From Craterostigma plantagineum (Eukaryota; Streptophyta; Magnoliopsida; Lamiales; Linderniaceae), in assembly GCA_027422505.1 (NCBI GenBank), contig JAPQWV010000487.1, forward strand, positions 1 through 64,000: DNA of 64,000 nucleotides, written 5' to 3'. A model generated the notes under the pieces. It searched no databases and was not told the origin of the DNA. It worked only from the letters and a program-made list of their open reading frames with translations. The first letter of the stretch is position 1. Every line of letters starts with the position of its first letter. The translations under genes and the position numbers were made by a program. Positions 1 to 10,879 of this stretch are shown here, in pieces.

Positions 1-7
1 AATCATA

Positions 8-1469
8 CCTGACCCCACCACATGTCGTCAAGAAGGATCAAGTCAGAAGCGTCGTCATGACGATCCTGATGACCAAGATCGTCCTGAGGGGGAGAAGAGA
101 CCAAGAGTCATGCTTCCAGTCACTCGCGGCGGACGAGGGCGCGGGGTCCTAACTCGTGGAGGCGGTTCTTCCCGACAATCCAACCCACCACCAAAGTCCT
201 CAAGGGGCAGACAAGCTACGCCAGGGCCGAACCAGACAACTTCCCTGACGAAGTTGAATCTGACTCCTTGAGGATTTCCACCCAATCAGTCCAAACAACC
301 ACAACCCCACATCTCACAAGCCAGATAAGTCCCCAAACTTCCATTCCATCCCTTCAGATCGACAATCCAGACACCTCAGTCGAAGAACTGTACAATCCAC
401 ATGATGTTGTGGAGAGGTACATCTTTGGCGAGGAATGGAGAACTCATCCTGTTAATCCGACTATGGCCAGAAACCTTATGGACAATGCTAGATACTTTCT
501 CTCGAAAGCTAACATTAGTCTAATTCGTCTTGAAGATGAGGAGCTCGAGGAAGGAGAAGACTACGAAGCAGAGATACCCGAACTTCCAGAACTTCTAAAA
601 CACACGGTCATAGACGAAGATTGCCCTCCAGATACACACAAAGGAATTGACGAGTTGCAACTTCCATGGAAAAATGTGAAGGTAATGCTCCTTATCAAGA
701 AGAGATACGAAGAAAAATCTGGAGGAGGGAAGACAGGATCTTGAAGGTGGATGAACTTGACCTCAGAGGTTTAACCCATTTCCCACGACCAAAAGCCATT
801 CAGTACCTGCTGTCTATCCGTCGATCACTGATGTTTAGAGGAAAAGAAACGAACGTCGATGAACTCCGAAGACTTGAGGCAAAACGACCCAGAATCAAAC
901 AGATTTTGACCGTTCGAAAGGAGCGATTTGCAGATATTGATTTCCCTATTTACATTGTACGACGTGAAGATAATTCAGCTGAAGAACTGAATGAAGGGGA
1001 TCTCTCCTACCTCAGAGGTGAAGACATTGATCAATTAGTATGAGATTATAGGAGGCTTGGAGTACTCAGGACTCCGGAATTAAGGATGGGCTATGCTTCA
1101 TTAAAAAGGTTCATGTTGCGTCAAGTGAAGTTCAACTCTACACATGATCTCCAAATGACAATTGAAAGCAACATAAAAAGAGTGAATCTCACGAAGCCCT
1201 CTTTTGAAGCACCTGAGTCAGAGAGCTACGGAGAAGGCCATATCTTTGATGGAGAAGACCCTTCGGTAATCTACATCAATTACAAGGGAGAGAAGAGACT
1301 GATGAGAAAATCAGAAATCCACAAGTTCTGTGATGGAACTCTCCGTATTATTCTTGCTAAGCTCAAGAGGATCGTAGAGGAAATGAGAGAAGTGGAATCT
1401 GAAGTACAAGAGAAGTATCATAAGATGATCGAAATCATCTCCGACAAAATTCTTTTCGTAGAAGATTGA
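8..1469 (+). pseudogene. retroelement-associated ORF of unknown function, broken
   Basis: The coding signal runs through three frames. 8-270 is basic, with an RGGRGRG stretch. 268-744 is acidic and includes EEWRTHPVNPTMARNLMDNA. 666-1043 and 1086-1469 share a frame separated by a stop at 1041-1043. The last part contains VIYINYKGEKRLMRKSEIHKF followed by CDGTLRIIL. From memory this order (acidic middle, a DFxxYIV-like segment, then KFCDxTL and a coiled tail) resembles ORFs repeated many times in retrotransposon-rich plant genomes and often annotated as retroelement protein. I know of no biochemical role. Frameshifts and the internal stop make it non-functional as read. The true start is outside the window. 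Confidence 0.55.
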
Positions 1470-1605
1470 GATCATATGAATTAAAACTTGGACTCAGAAG
1501 ATCAGCCTACGAACTTCTGGAACCTCGGCCTCCTCCCCGCTCGAAGAAAAGAAGACCTGAAGACTTAGATAGATTTATTTGTAATTTGGACACTTAGGGG
1601 GAGAA

Positions 1606-1763
1606 TGTTAGGAACATTATAGAAGTGTCCAAAATATTGTTCTAAGTCTTGTAATTTCTTTACGATGTATTATCTTATGTATTTGGGTTGTGTTTGTAAT
1701 GGGCTTGTTAGGGGCCCAATAAGCTTAAATACCTCTCAAGTTATTTAAGCTTAAACCCTAACA
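1606..1763 (+). repeat. short 3' LTR (right end uncertain)
   Basis: It starts TGTTAGG just after a purine tract (GGGGGAGAA). CCTAACA at 1757-1763 is its perfect inverted counterpart, giving a 158-bp LTR. A TATA-like TAAATA lies near 1723. The LTR could extend further, but Athila-type sequence is recognisable from about 1840, so the boundary lies between 1763 and about 1840. Confidence 0.45.
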
Positions 1764-2102
1764 AGCATTAATCAAGTTTTCAGTCTTGCAAAACTCTCAC
1801 GTATTCAACACTAAACCTCTAAAGCACACTATTCACATATTACGAAGGTTTAATCTGTTGAAGTGTTCTTGGATAATCTGGAATTACATATATCACATCA
1901 TAGCACAGAGTGGAAAAATCATGCATGAATCGAATGGTCTTTCATCAAGGGTTGTAGTGGGGCTCGGGTTTTGAAAGGTGCGTCATATGGAAAAGTGAGC
2001 TAAAGTATCAAACATGTCAATCATCGAATCGCTCTTCTCACCACTTATTTCGCTCTTCTAACGTTGAGCCTATTTTTCATTCACCTCATCCTTTTTACTT
2101 AT

Positions 2103-2306
2103 TTAGCTCTTCTCGCTCGTTTTTTTTTTTGCTTCGCTTTTTTTATTAGCGCTCATTTTTTTTTGCTTTTTCTGTCTTTCCTTTTTTTTTTGCGCTTCTT
2201 TTTTTTCTTGACTAATCCCCTCCTCTCCCTTTTTGTTTTCTAGATACGTCTTATCGAAGGAGAGGTTCCTAGACTGCTGAAGTATATTTGACGAGATATC
2301 TATCAT
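2103..2306 (-). repeat. A-rich low-complexity tract in Athila 3' UTR
   Basis: On the minus strand this reads as long A runs broken by GCG and GAAG. It translates to a Lys/Glu/Ser-rich peptide by composition alone. Such tracts are usual in the 3' UTR of Athila-type elements. I regard it as non-coding. Confidence 0.6.
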
Positions 2307-2895
2307 AGGATGCGTTCATAACTAACATGCATCGACGTAAGCTTCATTCGCTCCTTCTCAACCAACAAAATCATGATCCCAAACGATCAACAAATTGACA
2401 CGTTGATAAAGGTCGTATGGGCTACATTTGAGGCGATCAGGCTAAATATCTGGGCTCCAAACCAACAAAATAAGTCAAAGAAGGCTCAAAGGGGCTCACT
2501 AAGTGGTAAATACGTTAGGTAGGGAAATATTTAGGCCAATGACTCATCCTAGTGCCCTAGTCATTTTCGCACATAAAAATCCACATAATAATCATTGACA
2601 TGCATAACAGAGCAAGTTCGAAAATATTCTGTCCATGCGTGTCACACAAGAATAACTACCGAGCATAATGAGTTGCTCTGAATTTTTTTCTGAAGGCTCA
2701 AGAACTCACATATATAATTGGATTTGTGCTTCATGATACGCAATATTCTCCTAAAGCAGTCAATGTAGCCAAATAATCATGCTAATATCACGACAATGCA
2801 ACATGTAAGACTATCACACTCAACTCATCGAATCATATCACGCACGTAGAAATTTCAATTTTTTCATCATAGGTAGGAGATTCCACAAATGACGT

Positions 2896-3678
2896 TCAAA
2901 TCGCAACTTCGATCAGTTCACCCAATAAAGAGATCAAAAACACATCGATACCTAAACATATAAGCATATTAAATGTATAATGTGTCACATCCCACCCCAA
3001 ACTAAATAGCACATTGTCCTCAATGTGTAAAATAGAGCAAAGAGAGAGTTGAAATGACACTGCTCTGAACTTTGCGCCGATCGATGTAGAAGACTTGGTT
3101 GATCCACAGTAAACAAACACCCTTCGCGAACGGAACACCCACAAACTAGTTATAAGCCTGCGAGAAATGTGACTAAGCGACACGGTGAGAGTCAATTTTA
3201 TTTGACGAAAGAAATAAAAGTAAAAATGACTGAAATATAACATAATATATACTGCATCGATAGGCCTTGGGTTGCCTCCAAGAAGCGCTATTTTTATAGT
3301 CGTTAGCTCGACTCTCGTCCGTGTTGAAGGTCCATAACTCTGCATGTTCAGTAGAAGTACTGAACACCTTGATTTCATCTTTTTGGAGAGAAGTGTGATC
3401 TCCGATTGGTATAGCTTTGCGTGGTCGCAATCTTTAAACTCTCTCCATGGGTCGATTTTCAGCTCCCAAATAATGGTGAAATCAACGATCATCGATGCCT
3501 TAAGGAATTCCTCCCTTAATATGCTATCTGAATGATATGTTGACTTCATAACCAAGCGTAGATTCGGATCGAAACTCTCAGACGCCATCTTTGTCTTTTC
3601 CACGACATCATATACTGCGAAATTCTCGCTTTTATGCTCACTAATTTCCTGGAGATCCTCGAACTCCATGGGAAACAT
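2896..3678 (-). pseudogene. Athila-like terminal ORF running into 3' UTR, degraded
   Basis: A 260-residue open stretch on the minus strand. The first half (PMEFEDLQEISEHKSENFAV and the following acidic part) continues the gag-like frame at 3700-3860. The middle translates the conserved nucleotide tract GGAGGCAACCCAAGG as LLGGNPR. The rest is untranslated-region sequence that happens to be open, including the TTGAGGACAATG motif. No enzymatic domain is visible. I read it as the tail of a shortened gag-like ORF in a non-autonomous element, not a host gene. Confidence 0.45.
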
Positions 3679-3859
3679 AGTATCCTCAAGAATTTCTGGA
3701 AGACTCAGCTTTGCTGGAACGAAATCTACAGTAGCCTATGCGGGTTGATCGGCTTTTTCTAACTCGATCTCATCGTTAGCTTCACTTGGTTCCAACACCG
3801 GTTTCTGTGTCTTTTCACAATTCAATGGAGTGGTTTCTATGTCCTCCTCTTGACTTGAC

Positions 3860-4319
3860 TCAATGTGGGGGTACTTCTTGTTGGGCCGTCAGATTCTTCA
3901 TCTCCGCTTTTAGACTCTGAAATGTCGTAGAAGTAGTTGTACAACTACTATCTTCTTGTATCACTGCCATCTTCTCGAGCGCTGTCTCCCAAGCGGCTTT
4001 CTTTTGAGGTGGATTAATCTGTTGTTGGGCATGTCTTGAATAATGGTGGCTCATGTGTCAGTGTCATATTCTTGAGCGCTATCTCCCAAGCGGCTTTTTT
4101 CTTTTCGAGGTTGAGTAAAGTACTCATATGACAGAGAATGTGAATAATCGCCGGTGTATGAGTAGCAATTTCCCCTCGCCCATCATACCACAATCGTGAA
4201 GGATTGTCACGATTGTACTTGCATTCACTGGTGAGATGTCGGCATCCGCAAAAATCGCACTCCAGTTCATCACCGCATGTCGCATAGGTCTCGGGATAAT
4301 ATTGCGAGTATCGCTGCAT
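3860..4319 (-). pseudogene. Athila-like gag zinc-knuckle fragment
   Basis: On the minus strand, 4319-4014 encodes CDFCGCRHLTSEC, a C-x2-C-x3-H-x4-C knuckle, the spacing I associate with Athila gag. A second frame (4054-3860) follows. Both contain a KKAAWExALxxM segment, so a local duplication has occurred. The second frame includes SLKAEMKNLTAQQ, resembling the gag segment that usually follows the knuckle. The N-terminal gag core is missing, so this is a remnant. Confidence 0.55.
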
Positions 4320-4430
4320 CCCTTATCCTACAAAACACAATCGAGAAGATGAGAGTATAAACATATCAATAATAATAATAAAATGTCTAAACTAAATTTT
4401 AGAATAACTCCTAGAACAAATATATCGCTG

Positions 4431-4448
4431 TCTCCGGCAACGGCGCCA
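4431..4448 (-). other. primer binding site of Athila-like element
   Basis: On the minus strand this reads TGGCGCCGTTGCCGGAGA, matching the tRNA-Asp-type primer site common in Athila elements. It lies just inside the LTR end at 4455. Confidence 0.7.
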
Positions 4449-4454
4449 AAAACT

Positions 4455-5801
4455 TGGTACGCTTAAATACTAGCAAGTGTAGTAGGTCGTGCAAGTAGTA
4501 AAACGGACAATTTTTTAAATTTTTGATAATTGATAAAAGAGTAAAAGACGCAAATAATAAAATAAATGCAAATAAAATAAATGAGGATAGAGCCATTAAC
4601 GACGAAGGTGATTTAGACACTTGCTCGGCACGAATTATTCCTACGTCTTCATGCAATCTAATCTATCTAATCAATATGAACAATAGTAAAAGTAGAATTT
4701 CCTAGCATACGTGCTACTCGTTTGTCCCGCAATAGCAACCCTACGTAAATAGAGAACCAATCAACTATATGTCTATATGACTGTAGTTCCTATGCGTGCA
4801 TTCGATCTTTGTGAAATTCCCCGAGTTTAGACGCTTTCGGCGCCTAAGGTCTCAGAAACCACACATACGAAACTGAATTCGATCTCTGGTCAGTTTTACG
4901 TCCAATGTTTTGTTCTAATCGGTCTAATCACTTAGTCCGTTTCATAAACCAATCAATAATCATACGCATGGAGGCCAATCACACATACGCATATGAAGCA
5001 CAAATAAAGAATACGTAACTCAAATCATATGATTAAATAAAATAATAATTGCATTAATACGTAGTCATAATCTGGCCTCGCATGACTTCATCACAAAAGG
5101 AATTAGGCTAGCATATTAATAAATGAAAACGACAACGAATCGAAAGAAAACATTGTCGAAAACGAAATTAAAATGTCAGAAATTCGCCATTTTAGGTGCT
5201 CTAATTGTCTCGCTCTCAGCCGTCGTTTGTCGCTTGTAGCCGTAAATAGTTCGCAGCTATTGGCTCTCTCTACATCGTCGTCAAAAGCCCCCTTTTATTT
5301 TTAGCCGTCGGTTTTTTTCTTTTCAGCCATCGCCAAGCTTCGGTTTTCAATCTTCCAAAAGCTCCCTTTCGAGCCGTCGAAGCTCGTATATTGTTCGTTA
5401 CTCTCTCCAAGCCCCCCTTCATTTGTTCCTCTCGCCCTTTAAATAGAAACAAAGATTTGCTTTCATATATTTTCTTTTTCCCAAGAAATCTCCTTTCGGT
5501 TGATTCAAAAAAAATCAAATCTCCTCCTTAAATTTCTTGCTTTCCATGTCAATGGGCCTCCCAAATTAGAATTAAGTGGTAAATTGCAGATTCGACCCAT
5601 AACTTCTGAAAATTACAAAAAGGCCCCAAAGTGCAAATGACATGCAATCACGGCCATGCCATGCGTTACTTCTATGCACGCTTGAGCTGCACCTAGCTTG
5701 GATAATTGTGTATAAACCGTGTGGTTCCCAAGGTTGATTTTAGTGTTCCATTTCACGTTTGAATCTTCCCGCTTTGGTCTATTTTGCTCCAATATCTGTC
5801 A
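4455..5801 (-). repeat. 5' LTR of Athila-like element
   Basis: The inner end (GTACCA on the minus strand) sits six bases from the primer binding site. The outer end is placed at TGACAG (minus), ending at 5801, beyond which copia coding sequence starts. Length is about 1.35 kb. The outer boundary rests on the TG...CA rule and the junction with copia sequence, because the partner LTR is missing. Confidence 0.5.
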
Positions 5802-5939
5802 AATATGAGATATGTACGTAAACGTATAATATTCGAGGTATTTCGATAAATGACTGTAGAAAACATGCTTTTGCGGGGTATAAAATAGTGTAAAATCCTA
5901 ACTTATCAAATTCTAAAATGTTCCTACACCAACTATTGG

Positions 5940-7009
5940 AGCACTTGACTCGTTGCCCATATGTAAACAAATCCATCTTCAACTGGTCGAAAGTCTTAAC
6001 CCAACCTCGATCTTTACATGCATGAGTTGTGGCACCCGAGTCAATCCACCATGCTTCTCCGTCATCATGTTGTACGTAAAATGCTTCAGGACTAAAAGAT
6101 ACGTATGGCATACCAAAATTATAACAAATGTTCAAATCCTAACCTTGTTTAGGGTTAGGGTTTTTAGACCTTTCACCCGAAGTGCTTACTCCGTTGGTGT
6201 CCTTTGTTTGACCACCACTTTTTCCAACCCGGCAATCCCTTTTGAAGTGACCAGATTTATCGCATTTCCAACAAGCCGCTTTAGGCTTTTTGTTGGAACC
6301 TACATGGTTATCACCATTACCCTTGCGTTTCTTATTGTATTTGGCACGATTCTCCACCATGTTACCACTCGATGTACTAGCACTGTTCTTCCCCTTTGGT
6401 TGGTCATTTTCCTGCGCCTTAAGAGATTCCTCTATACACAAATGACTACCCAATTGTACAAGGGACACTTTCTCTTTTTTATGTATGAGAGTGTGCTTGA
6501 AATCCTTCTATGGTGGTTTCAATTTATCAATTATACTCGAAACCGATATTGCCTCCATCACAAGTTGGGTTGTGCGAATTGTCCAAGGATACGAAGTATC
6601 TCATTGTATTGCTCCATTACTGGTCTTGCATCGGTCATTTTATAACTATTAAACTTACTAACCAGAAATTTCTTGCTTGAAGCGCCTTCTGCCATGTACT
6701 TTGCTTCGAGATCATCCCATAGGTCTTTAGCAGATTCAAAATTTTGGTATATGTCGAATAATGAATCCAACATACCGTTCAGAATATGTCCACGACAGAT
6801 GTAATCGCCGTTCTCCCATTTGCTCCTCCTCCAAGTAGCCTCCAGCGTTTTGTTTTCTTCAACTCTGGCATGGGCTTGCTCAATACGTACACCACGTTTA
6901 GGGTTGTTAGGAGGAAGTGCATCTTCTTCTGCCAACGACGAAAATCCACCCCATCGAACTTGTCGAGTTTGCAGAACTTTGCGGTCTTATCTCTCACAGA
7001 TTCCGCCAT
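5940..7009 (-). pseudogene. copia gag and protease N-terminus, frameshifted
   Basis: The ATG at 7009 begins a gag with FDGVDFRRWQKKM (typical N-terminal copia gag). It then shifts frame into ENGDYICRGHILNGM... KDLWDDLEAKYMAEGASSKKF (UBN2-type gag core, 6935-6558). A third segment (6468-6139) carries the zinc knuckle CWKCDKSGHFKRDC. The last segment (6135-5953) contains WWIDSGATTHACKDR, the aspartic protease active site DSGAT. The frame changes and a stop after the knuckle segment make it non-functional. It resembles the common plant copia gag type with TLVQLGSHL-like linkers, seen here as MSLVQLGSHLCIEESL. Confidence 0.8.
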
Positions 7010-7037
7010 TTAAATCAACGAAAATATTGTCTTTGAA

Positions 7038-7454
7038 TGTTGGAAATTTAGGGTTTTCTGATTATATGGCCGGATTTTCTCTAGAATCGTGTTTGGAAAT
7101 TCACTTTCTAAAGACAATATTTGGACCCTATTTTCGAGTTGCACCAAATTTGTCCGGGGATAAGACTAGAGATTATTTCTTGCGTTTATGTGAAATCTAA
7201 TTGGTTAAGTCGATTGTTTGATCTACTATTTATAACCCAAAATATTTTCAGTTGTGTCTTTTCATAAACATGCATAACTCATTTAAAGATGGTGTCTGTT
7301 TATTAAGACATCACGCCTATTCGGCATGCACACCTGTTCGCCCATGCACGAGTGAAAGGGTTGAGGGTTCCAAAACAAAACGATTTCCGAACGTGCACTC
7401 CGCACCTCCTAACTCGTGTTTGCTTTATTTCCAATTATGCTAGAATATACAACA
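7038..7454 (-). repeat. 417-bp copia LTR, copy 1
   Basis: In plus coordinates it runs from TGTTGGAAAT to ATACAACA, with TGTTG/CAACA ends. The gag ATG lies 29 bases inside the inner end. A near-identical sequence of the same length and orientation lies at 61289-61705, which fixes both ends. Separate substitutions and small changes distinguish the two. Confidence 0.85.
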
Positions 7455-7672
7455 ACTAGTTATACGTGCAAGGCATTAGGAAAAGAGTAGATCCTTACGG
7501 GACACATTTAGATTTTTTGAAACTTAATAAATAAGTTATGCTAATAAAATATTATTGGATAAAAAAATAATTATAATAATCAATAATAATAATACAAGTA
7601 ATGCAACATGTGTGTTTATATCATGTATGGATCTTACCTGTGTACGTTACCTATTTACACTTGTATAAAAAA

Positions 7673-7828
7673 GGCAGAATGTCAATTTTCGTCCCTATAT
7701 TTTACACGCTAAATAGTTTTCGTCCTTATATTTTTATTCCTAACAAATTTGTCTTCATATGCTTAATTATCGACAATTTCAGTCCTTCAACTCTCTTTCC
7801 ATTAATAAAAGGGAGACTCCGTAAACAG
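7673..7828 (+). repeat. MULE left terminal inverted repeat
   Basis: It pairs with the reverse complement of 18700-18878. Shared blocks include the terminal 19 bases, CCTATATTTT, CGTCCTTATATTTTTAT, GACAATTTCAGTCCTT and TTAATAAAA. The arms are long (about 160-180 bp) and diverged by substitutions and small indels. The hAT MITE sits at its inner end. Confidence 0.75.
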
Positions 7829-8242
7829 TAGGGGTGTTTGTTCGGTACATACCGTACCGAACCGAACCGAAATTTCGGTACACCCCTAGTAGATACCGAA
7901 TACCGAATCGAATTTCTCGGTTCGGTATTCTGTTTATACCGAATTTTTTTCGATAAATTCGGTAAAAATTAAATTAATAATTAAATTAATACGTATATTA
8001 ATATAATTATAATTTTATTTTCGTTAAAATATAATAAAATATATTTTAAGTTTTAAAATTTCGGTAATTCGGTATACCGAATTTACCGAAATTCAAAATC
8101 TGTACCGAACCAAATTTACCGAATTACCGATTGTTTTGAAGAACCGAATACGGAACCGAATTTTTCGGTTCGGTTTGATTTTGTACCGAAATTTCGGTAT
8201 TTCGGTTTGTTCGGTAGGTATACCGAACAACAAACACCCCTA
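7829..8242. mobile_element. hAT-type MITE, 414 bp
   Basis: The ends are TAGGGGTGTTTGTTCGGTA and its near-inverted counterpart TACCGAACAACAAACACCCCTA. Flanks are GTAAACAG (7821-7828) and GTTAACAG (8243-8250), an 8-bp duplication with one mismatch, as expected for hAT insertion. The interior is AT-rich, with many copies of TTCGGTA/TACCGAA in both orientations and no coding capacity. It lies inside the MULE. Confidence 0.75.
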
Positions 8243-8417
8243 GTTAACAGTAATAAATAGAAGTAAATGAAAAATAGACAGATGAGAAAAATCTTGAGAA
8301 AGTCTCGCAAACCCTAAATCAACATATCATTGAGTGAAGGAGATGAACAAGATGGAAGATTCTGGTGGTTAAGATTTATACGAGGTTCAGGAAGAAGGTC
8401 GCTTAATCGAAGAATGT

Positions 8418-9729
8418 GTGGTTATGAATGAGAATGTTTTCTACAAAAGTGATAACAAAATGAGGGACGACGAGAGGGGATTGTTTGGGCAAGAGCAAGT
8501 TAAGGGCAAGGCTATCTTAACTGGTGTAGATATGTTTAAAGGTTTATCAAATATGATGCCACATGAAGAAGGGGATGTCGATTGTGCTGCTAGTGAAGAC
8601 GAGTTAAATTCTGAAATGTGTTGCGATGATGATGGGCAGAATGGATACTCAATGTTCAACCCCGGACTAAGGAAAGATCTCGAGATTAAGTTAGGATTAA
8701 CCTTTTACAATCGAGAGATTGCAAAATTTGCGATTGAGAGTCATTGTTTCAGAAAGGGGATGACTGTGATGTTCACAAAAACAACGCCACGAGGCTTCGG
8801 GCTAAGTGTAGAAAAGAAGGGTGTGAATGGGTCATGTATGTGGTTAAAGTGAGGAATGACCATTTGTGGCAGGTTAGAACTTATAACCCCAAGCACAATG
8901 AATGTGGATGGAATTACAACAACGTGAGCATCAAATCAAGATGGTTGGCGAAAACTTTTATGACAAAGGTTAAAGAAAATCCAAAATTGGGAACCGCTGA
9001 ATCGGAGCGAGTTAGATGCGACTATGGGAATTGATTTATCAAAGTCAAAAGCTTACAGGGCAAAACTATTTGCCTTGGATGAGGTTGAAGGAACAATGGA
9101 ATTGCAGTGTGCTAAAACTAGAGACTATTGTGAAGAAATTTTACGAACCTACCCTAGGTCAACACTAATAATGAAGCTTGTGGAAGCCGAAAGTGGTTTT
9201 CATAGATTGTATATGTGCTTTAAGGCGTGCATAGATTGTATATGTGCTTCTTGAAAGGAAAACACGGAGGTCAGTTGTTGACGACCGTAGGGTTAGACGC
9301 CAATGATAATATTTTTCCAATAACATATGCAATTGTTGAGGCGGAGACGATAGATAGTTGGACTTGGTTTCTCACATTGCTTCACAATGACATCGAATTT
9401 GATGAACAAAACAAATGGAACCTTCATGAGTGATAAACAGAAGGTCTGCTTCCATCTTTTGAGGATGTACTTCGTGACGTAGAAAATAGATTTTGTGTTA
9501 GACATTTACATAGTAACATGAAGGGAGATGGTTTTACTGGTGGAGAGGTCAAATTGCCGTTATGCGTTGCAGCTAGAGCCACGAGAATTGAGGTGTTCAA
9601 CACGAGAATGCAAGAATTGAAGGAAATCGACGAAAATGCTTATTAATGTCTTGTCAAGAAGTCGCCAAGTCATTAGACAAGGTCCCATTTCAATTCCTTT
9701 TCTAATGGTGGTATCTTGTTAAACAATAT
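8418..9729 (+). pseudogene. MuDR-type MULE transposase, broken
   Basis: Segments follow the usual order of MuDR-like transposases across several frames. First is NREIAKFAIESHC...GCEWVMYVVKVRNDHLWQVRTYNPKH (MuDR N-terminal domain), then SRWLAKTF. Next is the MULE catalytic domain: FLKGKHGGQLLTTVGLDAND with FPITYAIVEAE, followed by LLPSFEDVLRDVENRFCVRHLHSN and TRMQELKEIDENAY. A tandem duplication of about 30 bp (9200-9250) sits at the first catalytic aspartate segment and changes its frame. Stops occur at about 9431-9436 and in the EIDENAY region. The LARD insertion cuts the gene at 9729. The C-terminal part is not recognisable after 18351. Confidence 0.85.
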
Positions 9730-10470
9730 TGATAGGGGTGACCTATCCAGCATTCCTCCTGACCTGACAACCTACAGAGAACAGAGTAGGAGATTGGGTC
9801 TGAAGGAGGTAAGGACCAGGTACGAGGTCCGACCAGAACGGTGTATGAAGGTGAGGTTCAGAGGAGCTCGGAAGATACCCCACGGAGCTACGGAATTGTT
9901 CAGAAGGGCCTAAGGAAGTGCCCGAGAAGGACTAAGTGTGAGGCTCGACTAGAGGCAATGTACGAAGGTGATATTGGGAGGAGCTGGGGAGATGTCCCAG
10001 GAAGTTACGGAGCTACCAGGGGGAACAATGAAGTGATCGAGAGAGCTATGGAAGTGACCGGGAGACCTGACAAGGAAGGGCAATATGAAACCCTAGCCGC
10101 CCTACAGTATAAATAGGGTCTTTTGTCCATTTTACACAATAATACACACACCCCACACACACTAACACACCAAGAATACACATAGATATTCTCTCTCTCT
10201 CTCTTTATCTTCTTCACACTGTTCATAGCCGAGAATCACTTGTAAATAAGAGAGAAAGTGAGCTTGAGTGTGTAATCTTCCTCTATTAATAGTGAATATT
10301 CTCCGGCGGCCCGTGGGCGTAGGATTCATCCGAATCCGAACCACGTAAATCATTGTCTCTTTACTTCTCCGTATCGTTCTTCGTATATTTAACCACGATT
10401 TCATCCGAAGCGGCCCTCACCTTATTTCCCGGACCATAAATATTGTTGATCGGGGTCGTAACCTGCATCA
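9730..10470 (+). repeat. LARD 5' LTR
   Basis: It runs from TGATAGGGGTGACC to CCTGCATCA, with TGAT/ATCA ends. It includes a TATA box (10108-10115), an ACAC-rich tract and a (CT)n run near 10190-10206. It matches 17604-18350 along its whole length. Confidence 0.9.
10108..10115 (+). promoter_or_regulatory. TATA box of LARD LTR
   Basis: TATAAATA in the context ACAGTATAAATAGGGTC, conserved in the 3' LTR copy near 17984. It is placed as expected for the LTR promoter, with the transcript start some 30 bases downstream. Confidence 0.6.
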
Positions 10471-10471
10471 A

Positions 10472-10489
10472 ATGGCGCCGTCTGTGACG
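10472..10489 (+). other. LARD primer binding site
   Basis: ATGGCGCCGTCTGTGACG starts one base after the LTR end. It matches the Tat-lineage primer site GGCGCCGTCTGTG seen on the minus strand at 55050-55067 in element W. Confidence 0.7.
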
Positions 10490-10879
10490 AGGGTTTGGAA
10501 CGTGAGATATGGAGTCGCAGATTGGATTAAACGACTGTTTTTTAGAGTTCTTGGGGCTGCCGTTCTTCAGTTTCTTCTACAACATTTCATCGAACACCTG
10601 GTGGTCGTGGGAAGTTACACCCACCACAACTATTGTCACTGTGACCGCACCGACGTTAATAGCGACCAACTCATGCCCTCACCCAACCGAATAATAGCTG
10701 CCTTCAAGATTCCTGTAGCCTCGAAACAAAAAGAACAAAGGGGGAAAAAACCTGCCCGTCCAAGTTTGCAACAGCATCTCCACTCACCCAAGCTGAAACT
10801 GCGTCAACGCCAGAGCACGATATCACCGCCATCACCACATCCCCATCCAGATTAATACCCGTTGGAGCCATTAATGTGC

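Larger units (their letters stand above)
1..1763 (+). mobile_element. 3' end of a non-autonomous LTR retrotransposon
   Basis: The window opens inside an element read on the plus strand. A decayed coding region (8-1469) is followed by about 130 bp of non-coding sequence, a purine tract ending at 1605 and a short LTR beginning TGTTAGGAAC. No reverse transcriptase, integrase or protease motif is visible, so this looks like the end of a non-autonomous element. Superfamily is uncertain. The 5' part lies outside the window. Confidence 0.6.
1840..5801 (-). mobile_element. Athila-like Ty3/gypsy remnant
   Basis: On the minus strand the order is: LTR (5801-4455), tRNA-type primer binding site (4448-4431), gag zinc-knuckle remnant, a degraded ORF, then a long 3' untranslated region. 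That region carries hallmarks I associate with Athila elements: a GGAGGCAACCCA-like tract, TTGAGGACAATG followed by TTTGGGG, and an A-rich stretch of AAAGCGAAG-like repeats. No protease, RT, RNase H or integrase is present, so it is non-autonomous or internally deleted. The 3' LTR is absent: the sequence abuts the element at 1-1763. It interrupts the copia piece to its right. Confidence 0.65.
5802..7454 (-). mobile_element. Ty1/copia element, 5' part only
   Basis: LTR (7454-7038), short leader, gag and the start of protease on the minus strand. Everything downstream (integrase, RT, RNase H, 3' LTR) is missing because the Athila-like element adjoins at 5801. A second LTR of this family lies at 61289-61705. 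Confidence 0.75.

Noticed and set aside
2103..2306. Lys/Glu-rich 67-residue ORF
   Set aside because: Low-complexity A-rich 3' UTR of the Athila-like element.
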